In this document: one piece after another, positions 45,401 to 57,400 of the stretch
Position numbering within the stretch: the first letter of the stretch is position 1
How the letters are laid out: every line of letters begins with the position of its first letter
Assembly (NCBI RefSeq): GCF_004000885.1
Contig: NZ_BIMC01000001.1
Coordinates: 372,001 to 436,000, forward strand
Direction: 5' to 3'
DNA: 64,000 bases
Origin: Paenibacillus glucanolyticus NBRC 15330
Lineage (GTDB): Bacteria; Bacillota; Bacilli; Paenibacillales; Paenibacillaceae
Program-made: the position numbers and the translations under genes
The notes under the pieces: generated by a model
The model's input: the letters and a program-made list of their open reading frames with translations, nothing else
What the model was told of the DNA's origin: nothing
The model's database searches: none

Positions 45401-48400
45401 CCCAGTCAACGCTCAGCCCCCTCACCCATAAATTGAGAAGTTTGGCGTATTTTCCTCGCTGGATCCATCTAACGATGGCATCCTGGATTTCTTCATCAGC
45501 CTCAAGAAGCGACATCGTCTCCTTATTGCGCTTGACCTGCCCTCTGAACGTATCCTTGATCGAATCGCAGCCATTCGCGAACTCGTGTAATTTTGCCTTA
45601 AGATCGTCCACGGAGCCAACGATCATGGCCAAGCGATCCTCCATGGCCTCGCGTCCCACTTGAAGTGTATACGCTATATCCCGCAGGCTTGCATCCGTCA
45701 GCTGTTCTTCGCCGATGGCGTGCATTAGCCTTCTGGCCTGCTCCCGGAGCCTGTCCTCGTTTTTGGCAGATAAGAGTATTAATGCAGGGCTATGTGAATG
45801 AACGGCAATAGGAGCCTTATGGCTGTCCTTAGGGATATACTCCTCAACCACGATATGGGCGTTAGCTCCTCCTGCCCCGAAGGACGAAATTCCGGACCGG
45901 CGAGGTACCTCCTCCCCATTAATCGTGGGACGCTTCCAATACGCCGTTTCACTCTGCACGACAAATGGCGTCTGATTGAAGTCGATGTTAGGGTTCAGTC
46001 TTTGTCCGTGCATGACATTTTTCACAAGCGTTTGATGTTTCATTTGAAGCAACACTTTCGTAAGCTGCGCGATGCCGGCCGCTGCCTCCGCATGTCCGAT
46101 GTTCGATTTGACCGAGGAGATGGAACAATAGCCTGTTTCTTCGGTATATCTACCAAATACGTCCATCAAACCTTTAATCTCGATCGGATCACCAAGCGCC
46201 GTTCCGGTACCGTGAGCTTCGATGGAGCTGATGCTTCTTGGGTCAATTCCACTTTGGATGAGCGCATTCTCAATGGCCTGTGATTGGGATACCGGACTTG
46301 GAACGGTATAACCGTTCGTTCTGCCCGCATGACTGACTGCAGTGCCTTTTATGACTCCATAAATGTAGTCCTGATCTTGGATTGCCTCTTGCAAAGGTTT
46401 CAAAAAGACGGCGCCTATCGCCTCGGATGGTACATAGCCTGTGCCGCCTTCACCAAAAGCACGGCATCTTCCGTCTGAAGCGCTGAATTGCCCCTGGCAT
46501 AACGTAATGTATTTGCTTGGATGAAGGGATAGATTAACGCCGCCTGCAATCGCCATCTTGGACTGTCCGTTTCGGATGCTCTCGCAAGCCAGGTGTACAG
46601 CATAAAGCGATGAAGAGCAGGCCGTATCCACCGTTAAGCTTGGACCCGTGAAATTCATGATGTAAGACACCCGGTTCGCTATCGAGAACATCTGGCTCGT
46701 CGCCAGATACATATCTTGATTGGCTTGCTTGGCCGCATCGGCCATAAACAGCTGATAGTTGTTAAATGTAGCGCCTACAAAAACTCCGATTTGATTGCCA
46801 TAACCCTCATGCTTCAACGATTCGCGCGTATAACCCGCATTCTCCATGCATCCCCAGGCAACCTCCAAAAACAGCCGTTCCTGTGGATCCATGTACATGG
46901 CGTCTCTTGGCGAAATATTAAAAAACAAGGGATCGAAATAGTCAATACGATCCAAGAAGCCTCCCCATTTGCTATAACTCAGTCCCTTGGCAACGGCTTT
47001 AGCCCGGTCCGGCTCATAGAATCCCTCCAGAGGCCAGCGGTTTGCCGGAATCTCTTCAATGCAGTCCTTGCCTTCGTACAAGTTGTTCCAGAACTGCTCC
47101 AGCGTCTCCGCTTTCGGATAACGGCCAGCCACCCCAATGATGGCAATATCCGCAGATTGGCTTGGCTGACGTTCCGTTAGAGATATTGATTGTTTGTTAG
47201 ACGGACTAACGGATGAGATGGAGGCTGAAATAGCTGGCTTTTTTGTTGTTTCAACCTGCTTTAGACTCTTCAGGGACTTCTCCACAACGGCCACAGCCGT
47301 ATCGGCTGCGAGTGCGGAAACCACGTCTTTATACTCCCGGATTAAATAAGCGGCTAATGTCTTGACGCTGTTGTACGTATAGAAGAGGGTGGTATCCAAT
47401 TTCCCGATCCATAACTCCATTTTCCGATTCAGGGCAGTAATCATCAGGGAATCAAGTCCCAATTCTTCAAAGGAGGCTTCCTCCTCCAATTTATCATGAG
47501 GGATCCCGGTAACCTCTCCAAGGAGCATTCTTAATCGTGCTGTGGCTGCCGATACCATCGCTTCCGTATCCACGCTGCCCTGAAGAGGAGTTTGTTCTTC
47601 ATTAAGGTCATCTTCCAAATCTTCTGTTTGGCTAGCTAATGGAAGCTCTTCTACTTCCGCCGCAGAATCGAAGCCCGTCTCTTTCTCCATCCCTACAGCA
47701 GCTGGCTCGTTCACGGCTGTTTCGGCAGAATCCACCCAATATTCCCCTTTTTCAAAAGGATAGGTTGGAAGCTTTACCTTATAAGGTTGATCTTCGCCAA
47801 ACAGCAGATTCCACTCGATGTCGTACCCCTGGCAATACAAATCCGCCAGCACGAACAGCGTCTCTTGGAATTCGCTTTTACGATGACGCTGGGTGAGGCT
47901 CTTCGTAAGGAGCTCCTGGATATAAAGCTGCATCGCTTTTTGCCCGGTAAAGTCCCGCGGAACCCTGCCTGTAAACAGATTTGGCACTTTCTCGCTGCTG
48001 GAGGACAAGTTCAGTACATACTTCGCATCACCTAAATCCTGAATGACCACGGCACAGCGATAACTGAAGTGGCGGCGTCCCTTTAACAGCGTATAGCTTA
48101 TATGCGGAAGATCTTCATCATTCCATGTCTCTTGATCAAGCGTTTGGATCATATCCCGGATTTTTTCGTCGAGTGCTTCCTTCGTTTTTGCCGACAAGGC
48201 AAGCAGATGGTATGGCGGACGCGCCTTGGACACACCACCTTTTCTATCTCTTGCATAACTCTCCAGAACCATATGCGCATTGGTCCCGCTCATACCAAAT
48301 GCGCTTACTGCCCCGGTACGAACTGTTCCTTCCGGTCTGCTCCAAACTTTGGCTTCTCTGTTTACATAGAACGGGCTCGCACCCCAATGGATATAATCGT

Positions 48401-51400
48401 TCTCTTGTTCAAAATGGAGGCTTGGCGGAATCATTTCATGGCGCAGGGAAAGCACCAGATTGATCAGACTGACCAGACCGGAAGCTGCAAAGGCATGTCC
48501 GAAGTTGGTCTTGGAGGAAGTGAGTGCACAATAACTCTGTTTCCCCGTATGCGCTTTGAAAGCATCGTTCAAGGCATTGATTTCTACAGGATCGCCTAAC
48601 TTTGTCCCGGTGCCATGGGTTACGATATATTCGATTTCTTCGGGATTTATTTGATATTGTGCATAAATTTCTCTCAACAATTTGCTCTGAGCAACTCCGC
48701 TTGGGGCCGTAATCCCATTAGTTCTCCCATCGTAATTCACCCCGCTTCCGCGAATAACCACCTGAATAGGATCTCCATCCGCTTCCGCTTGCGACAAACG
48801 CTTAAAAACCAGGACGGCAACGGCTTCTCCCGGAACGGTTCCGTTCGCCCGATTGTCGAAGGCGTAACATTTGCCGTCCGCGGATAATATCCCTGCCTGA
48901 CTAATGCCTGCATAGGCTTGGGGAGTAAGCAGCAAGTTAACGCCCGCCACGATAGCGGTATCGCATTCTCCATTCCGCAGGCTCATACAGGCCTGGTGAG
49001 CAGCAACCAATCCCGATGAACATGCCGTATTTATAGCCATATTCGGTCCGCTCAAGTTGAGGAAGTAAGACAATCGAGCTGCCAGGATAGCGTTATGATT
49101 AGAGGTTATAGTCCCCTTATCCTTGACCAGCAGATGATAATCGCCATCCTCAACCCCAACAAACATTCCGATCTTGCCTGTACCAAGCCGGTCTTCACCG
49201 TACCCGGCATCCTCTAACGCCTTCCAGGATTCCTGGAGCAGCAGCCGCTGCCTCGGGTCCATCGTTTTGGCTTCATTCGGCGAAATCTCGAAGAACATCG
49301 GATCGAATTCGCTAACACCCGGAATGGTGCCACACCATTTACAATGGATCTGCCCTGATTCTTGCTCGCCATCCCCGTAATATTTCCGCCAATCGAACCT
49401 CTCGACGGGAACTTCCGACACTGCACTTCTGCCTTCAGCCAGAATCGTCCACATCTCATCGATATTCCGTGCTTCCGGAAAGCGCCCGCTCATGCCGATA
49501 ATCGCGATAGGCTCATGCATGGCCGGCGGTGAGAGGTTCGGTATGGCCTTTCTCACAGGCCCTCGTGCCCGCTTAAATGCTGTTTGCTCCGATTCCGGCC
49601 TATTCAATGGTTGTCGTAAATCCGTATGCTCGATCTGACCTTCCTGGTAGAAATCAGCCGCCAATTCCTTATGTTCATCCAGGAAATAGCCGATTAATTT
49701 CCCAATCGTGGATTGTCCGAAGAACAACGAAGGTGTTATATCCAAGCCATAATGCTCTGTCAATGCGTTTGCGAACTGCGCAAGATTGATGGAATCGAAG
49801 CCGAATTCAGCCAGGTTCTCTTCCAGGTCCAGCTTATCGCGAGGGATTTTTAGCAATTGGCTGACGATTTCCTTCAAATCCCGCTCCAGACACTGCTCAA
49901 GGCTCAAGCCCTTCATTTCACTCGTCCAGCCCCTGCCTGGAGCGGATAACGCTTGAACGGTCTTCGACTCCTGTTCTTTCGCTTCAATAACGGAACCACG
50001 ATCAGCAATCCCCAAAAATCTGTGTACGCGGCTTCGCTGCCCAACCAGTATCAAATGCTGCGAGTGGCTGTTAGATAAAATGCGCTCAAATATCTGTAAT
50101 CCCTCTTCGGCCTCCAGAAAGCGCTGACCGCTCGATTTTAAATACAGCTCCGTATTCGCTTTATCCTGGAAGCCCATCCCGCCGTCCTTCCACAGCGGCC
50201 AATTGATTACGAAGGTACGACCGCTGCGTCTCTGTTCGTTCCGATAGCGGGCATAAGCCATCTGAAAACGATTGCCAACCGCATAATCGCATGAGCCGAA
50301 ATCTCCGAGCACGGCCGAAGTGGACGAAAAATAACAGATAAAGTCCAGCTGCTGTTCCCCTTGAAGCAACGCCTCCAGCGCAAGTGTTCCTTCCACTTTA
50401 GGAGCGAGAATCTTATGGAAATCTTCAATCTCTTTTTCAAGAATATTCTGACTGCTGGACATGCCAGCTGCATGAATAACCCCATGAATGGCCCCAAAAC
50501 GATCTTTTGCAGGGGCCAACCCTTCCCGCATGCCTTCTGCATCGCAAATATCGGCCTGAACGTAAACGACATGGCCGCCCCTATTCTCCAGTTCCTCCAT
50601 GCTGAACCGCATTTCATCATTCATTGGAGATCTGCCTGTAAGGATTAAATTTGCGCCATATCGCTCAGCCATATGCCTGGCGAAGACAAGCCCAAGACCT
50701 CCACATCCGCCTGTAACAAGGTACGTGCCTCCATTCTTTAACATGTTGGAGCCATTCGCCATCACGGTGGGCTTGATCTGCCTAACATGGCGCTTACCTT
50801 TTTGATACCAGACGCTTGTTGCTTGATTGTTGCTTATTTCCGCCAACAGCCTTTGAGTCACTTCTCTCCAGGAAACTTCATGCGGCTGTGCTTGCGATTC
50901 CAATGATACGACGCTCACGCTAATGTTAGGCAGCACAAGACCGAGTGAACGTTCAAAGCCTGTCCAAGATTCCATATAACACTGTTCAAGCCGGTTCTCA
51001 TATTGACCTGCCAATAACAACCGCTTCGGCTTCAGCCTTGCAGAGGCGATGGCTTGAATCAGGTGCACAACGCAAGAAACGTCCTTAACGTAAATGGCAT
51101 CTTCCATAGGCCACAGATACAGAACCGCATCGATTTCTTTGAAATCTTCCTTGATGCTGCTCAATGCCTGCACGTACGTCTCCCGATCCGTCTCGGAAAT
51201 GGTGTAATCATACGTTGTGTTCTTGGCAAATCCCGTACTTCGCGAAACAAAAATAACCTGGGTGTCCCCACCCAAGCCTGTCGCGGTCTCCAAAAATTTC
51301 TGTTGACTCCCATGCTGGGAAAGGAAACAGATCATCGTCTTCGTTTCTGTATTATGGGTACCCGTTAAGACTTCTTCCTCCCATACCTCTTCAAATGTCA

Positions 51401-54400
51401 TCATCTCGTAGGATTCTTGTGTTTGTTTCATTGAAGCTCCCGTATTGTCCTTGCTCGGTCTGTTTGTGATCCGCATGCTTCGTGATTTGGTTCCGGCAGC
51501 ATCCCCTTTGACGTCGTTCCGGGACGTCCAATACCGTTCCCTGGCAAATGGATACGTCGGAAGATGGGTTAGCCGAGCCGAGGTGCCTGCATATAAATTT
51601 TCGCCGCTCAGCTCATAGCCCTGACAGTAGAAATCAGCTAATGCATGCAGAGCTTCCCGATATTTGTCCGGATCTTCCATCAGAGAAGGCATGGTTCTCA
51701 TAAGGTCTTGGACATACTGCTGAATCATGCTTTGCCCTTCAAAATCTCGCGGCACTTTTCCGCTGAACAGGCTTGGCAGCCGTACCTTGTCTGCGCTTGT
51801 CGACAATGCATATTCCGCATCCTGTTTGTCCCTTACAACAATGGCAATCCGATGGTTAAAATGCTGTCGTCCTTCCAGCAAGGTATAACCCAGATGGCCC
51901 ATCTCTTCTTGTGATAGCTTCGTGTTCCTGAACATAGCGAGCATGTCTTGAATCTTCTCCTCCAGAGCTTCGCTCGTTTTGGCGGAGAACGTAAGCAAAT
52001 GATATGGAGAACGGTCAGCAGACTCTTCAATCGGCTCTCTGGCGTAACTCTCCAGCACCATATGAACGTTGGTCCCGCTCATTCCAAATGCGCTTACTGC
52101 TCCCAGACGATTTTTGACGCTGTTGGAGGGCCAGGGTTTGTTCGTTTTATTGACATAAAAAGGACTTTCCGTCCAATGAATATAATCATTCTCCTCTTCA
52201 ACATTCAGGCTTGCAGGAATCATTTCATGGCGGAAAGCCTGTATCAAGTTGATCATATTGACTAAACCGGAGGCGGCAAAGGTATGGCCGAAGTTGGTTT
52301 TGTTGGAAGTAATCGCGCAATAGCCTTGTTTATCGGTATTCGCTTTAAACGCATCTTGCAAAGCGTTGACTTCAACCGGGTCTCCTAATCTGGTTCCGGT
52401 GCCGTGTGTAACAACATATTCAATGTCTTCCGGTGTTACCCCGGACTGCTGATACACGGCTGTTACAAGATCCCTTTGCGCCACTCCGCTCGGAGCTGTG
52501 ATACCGTTTGTCCTGCCATCATAATTCATACCGCTCCCGCGGATGACCCCCAGAATCGAATCCCCGTCTGCTTCAGCTCTGGATAAACGCTTGAGTATCA
52601 CCACGGCAACCGCTTCGCCGGGAACAAGCCCGTTTGCCCGCTGATCAAAAGCAAAGCATTGTCCATCCTTGGAGAGCATGCCAGCCTGACTCATCCCGAT
52701 ATACGGCTCCGGGGTCAGCATCAGATTGACACCTGCTGCAATAGCCGTGTCACACTCCTCGTGCCGAAGACTGAGACAAGCCTGATGCGCTGCTGCCAGC
52801 CCAGAGGAGCAGGCGGTATCCACCGACAGCACGGGACCGTTCAGGTTCAAGAAGTAAGACAGCCTTGCTGCCAAAATGGCATTGTGGTTGGAGGTAATCC
52901 CCGCTTCCCCTCGGACCAGCTGCTGATAATCTCCTTGCTCTGCCCCAACAAACATCCCTATCTTCCCGGCTTCGATTTTCTTGGTCCCATACCCAGCATC
53001 CTCCAAGGCATTCCAGGCCTCCTGAAGCAATAAACGCTGCCTCGGATCCATCAGCTCCGCATCCCTGGGTGAAATTTCGAAGAACAAAGGATCGAATTCA
53101 CCGACACCCGGAATACAGCCACACCATTTGCTGTCTATCGTTTGAGACTCCTTACCGGAGTCTGTGTAATAATCACGCCAATCAAACCGATCCGAAGGAA
53201 TTTCTTTCACCGCACTCCTTCCTTCGGTCAGGATGGTCCACATTTCTTCTACATTCCTCGCATCTGGAAATCGCCCGCTCATGCCAATGATGGCAATAGG
53301 CTCGGGGACATCCGGGGAAGCGCTGCGTGATATTACCTTAGGCCTCTCAGACGACCGTGGTTTCGTTCTGGAGACGGATGCAACGGGCTTGCTCTCTTCA
53401 GCCTCATAATAGAACGCTGCAACCACCTCTTGATGCTCCGTCATCAAGTATTCCGCTATTTTATTTATGCTGGAATGCCCAAAAAACACCGCCGGGGTAA
53501 GCTCGATCCCGTAAAGCTTCGAAAGCGATGCTGCCAAGTGGGTCAAGCTTATCGAATCAAATCCAAAATCCGCGAGATTGATTTCACTGTCCAATCGATC
53601 CCGCTGGATTTGGAGTAAAGCACCTATCTGATCCTTCAAATCCAGCTCTACGCACTGCTGTTCATTCAAACCTCTCATTTCTCTTTTTCGGCCTTTACCT
53701 GATTCGGTTCTTCGATGATCAGCCTGACGATCCGACTGTTCCATATTTTCATTGGCATCGAATTTTACAGACTCATCCGAACCCAACGGTTCGATGAAGG
53801 ATGCGGGCGTGGATATTATACGCTCACCATCCAGCTTATCAGCTATAAAATATCGTTCCCTCGCAAATGGATAGGTCGGCAGACTCCTGCGGCGCGGTTT
53901 AGGCCCTACGCTATACAGGCTGTTCCAATCCAAACTTGGCCCTTCGACCCAAAACCTTGCTATACTCTGATAATCCCCCAGCTGCAACCAAATCTCCATG
54001 TTTGCATTCACTTCTGTTATATCCTTCAGCTCTTTGCCAGCCTTGTTCTGTCCCTTGCTCAGCCCATCAATGTCTGCCTGACCTTCCAAATAACGCATCA
54101 GCTTAGTTTGAAGCTCCTGAATAGAATCCACAACGAGCGCAATCCGCTCCTCCATGGCTTCTCGTCCGATTTGAAGGGTGTACGCTACATCCGGCAGGTC
54201 GCTGTCCGATAATTCCCCGGCGCGGATAACCGACAAGAGTTGCCCTGCCCTCTCGTTTAGTCCCGCTTCGGTTTTGGCTGACAAAGGAACGATGACCTTC
54301 ACATGTTTAACTTGCTTCACTTGCATCAGGGTTGGATCATTCCGGGATGCTTCCTCGGGTCTATATTCTTCGAGTATGACATGGGCATTAGAGCCTCCCG

Positions 54401-57400
54401 CTCCAAAGGAGGATACCCCGGCAATTCTGGGGAATTCCCTCAGCTTGCCGTCGAAATGAATGACCGGTCTTTGCCATTCTTCCAGTGATTGCTGGACAAC
54501 AAAAGGTGTTTTGGCAAAATGAATATTCGGATTCAGCTCTTGGGCATGCAAGCTGGGCACCAGCATCTTATGCTTCATTTGCAAGACGATTTTGGTTAAC
54601 CCCGCCATGCCAGCCGCAGCTTCCAGATGCCCGATGTTGGATTTGGCTGAACCGATGGCGCAATACCCTGTATCGTCTGTGTCTTTGGAAAAGGCTTGGG
54701 TCAGCCCGGTTATTTCTATAGGGTCACCGAGATCTGTGCCGGTTCCATGTGCTTCAATATAACTGACCGCTCTCGCATTTACGCCTGCCTTGTCCAGCGC
54801 AGCACGAACAAGCTCGCCCTGAGCTACGGGATTGGGCACGGTGTAACCGTTGGTTTTACCACCATGATTCGTGCTGGTGCTTTTAATGACGGCATGGATC
54901 TGATCCTCATCCGCAATGGCGCGTGACAAAGGTTTCAGCAGCACGATGCCGACACCTTCGCCGGGAACGAACCCATTGGCTCCTTGACCAAAGCTTTTGC
55001 ATTTACCGTCCTTCGAAAGCATCTTCTGTACGCTCAGCCAGTGGTAATTGGAAGGGTGCAAATACAGATTTACCCCGCCTGCAATTGCCATTTCGCAATC
55101 ACCAAGATGAAGATGTTCGCAGGCTTCATGAATCGCGGTTAGCGAGGAGGAGCACATCGTATCAATCGGCATGCTGGGACCTTGCAAATTCAGATAATAC
55201 GAAACCCTGTTGGCGACGGAGCTGAAGGATGTGTACGGATTGAGATGTTCCCCCTGTTCCCATAATTCGGGGCCGTACAGATCGTAGCCCGTCTTCGTAA
55301 TACCTGCAAAAACACCTACCCGGCGGTTATGCTGAACCGCCAGCTGCTCCCGAGTGTATCCCGCGTCCTCTAACGCTTCCCAGCAGGACTCGATGAACAG
55401 GCGTTCTTGAGGGTCCATCAGCATGGCTTCCCGGGGAGAAATGTTGAAAAACAGGGGATCAAAATCCGCGTATCCGTCTAGAAAACCGCCCCATTTACTA
55501 TAACTCTTTCCCTGTGACGCGGCCTCCTGCGGATCCGGATGGAAGAAGCCTTCCATCGTCCAGCGGTCTTCAGGTATTTCAGAAATCGAGTCTTTGCCGG
55601 CCTTTAAATTCTCCCAGTACTCGCTCAGATTGCGGGCTCCCGGATACCGTCCGCTTATACCTATGATGGCAATGGGTTCCCGCGTGTTGCGGGCAGGCTT
55701 ATGGGCAGGGAAGCTATTAGATCGTTTCGTACCTCGTCTGCGTGAAACGAGTGCCGGAAAGGAATTGTCCGGATGCGAAGCTGTTGGATTGCTTGCAGGT
55801 ATTTCCCTGACGACCTGCTCTTCTCCCATCCCCGTCCACTTCACGCACAACTCCGTATATTCAGCAGCCAGATAATCAACGACTTCTCCCAACGTCTGAT
55901 ACTCATAAAATAACGTTTTGGAAAGAGCTCCGAAGATCCTTTCCAAGTTCATATTCAATTGGTTGATCATGATGGAGTCGATTCCGTAACGCTCAAGGGG
56001 TTCGTTTATATTTATTTTGGAAGCATCGAGCTGCGTAATCTCCCCGAATAGCGCTCTGAATTGCTGAGCCGTTCTATCTCTTAAACGTTCCCGATCCACC
56101 TGGGATCGATCTGCCGTTTCGGAAATCACTTGCTTAAGGGCGGAACTTGAGAGCAAAGTATCCCTCATCTTAGTGAGTTCACCTGGCAGAATAAGCACTT
56201 GATCATGGCCGGAAGCCAGTGCTTGAAACATAGCCTGAATGCCAGCATTCGTCTCCAGTGCCGTCACGCCCCAGCTATGCATCATCCGGTCCTCAGCTTG
56301 TGGATCAATTCCCATCCCGCCATCCTTCCATAAGGGCCAGCTGACAGACAAGGCTCGGCCTTGGCGAAGCCCGGATGCCGCCAGACCGTTGCGATGCATC
56401 GCGTAAGCATCCATAAAGGCATTCGCCGCAGCATAGTCGGCTTGTCCCGGATTTCCAAAACTGCCCGCTATCGAAGAAAAGAACACAAAGAAATCCAAAG
56501 GAAGCTCCTTGGAGGCAAGATCCAGATTCACGAGACCCGCTACTTTGGGATCCAGTACTTGCTGTACCTCTTGTCTGTCCTTCTTAATTATGAAATTGTC
56601 GCAAATGACGCCCGCACTATGGATGATCCCGCTCAGCTTCCCGAATTCCTCTACAATATATCGGAACAGACCTTCTACTTGATCCCTATGGGTCACATCC
56701 GTTTGCATGTATACGATTTGGGCTCCGCTTGACCTTAGTTCATGGAGTCTGGCATCTGTTTCCCCTGACAGCACAGAACGTCCCGTTAGAATCAGCACAG
56801 GGTCTTTCACTTGCCGCACAATATCGTTGGCGAATAGGAGTCCGAGTCCCCCCGCACCCCCGGTAATTAGATATATCCCGTTGTCTTTCCATGAAATCCT
56901 CGGCTCTAACGGTGAAGCTGCAATTTCATTCCAGTCTGCCACCATTCTTATACCCTGGTCATACTGCACGCGATCATCAGGCTGTCCCTTGCTTTCGTTC
57001 AGTTGCTGCACAAGTTGGTCTATAGTCTCATCAAGTTCTGTTACGATCAATTGAACTCTTAACTGCGGATTCTCCAAGTGGGCCGTTTTCAAAAATCCAA
57101 AGAGCCCGGTGAGCAGCTTCTGTTCACCCTGCGCAGACACCACCAGTTGAATAAGGGTCTTCCCTGTCTCTTTACGCTCTAATATCGTTTTTACCCAATC
57201 GAACATTTGCTGTGCATAGGTTTGGAATCGTTCATGAATCTCCATATATGGAGAGGATTGCAGCATATGAACTTCTGCACCCGACATTCTAACTTGAACG
57301 CTTTCTTGGGATACGTGCTCCATATCGCACAGGATAACCATATGCCGGGTTTCCTCTGCTGGCATGTGTCTGTCCATCATCCCTGCTTCTCTAAAATGCG

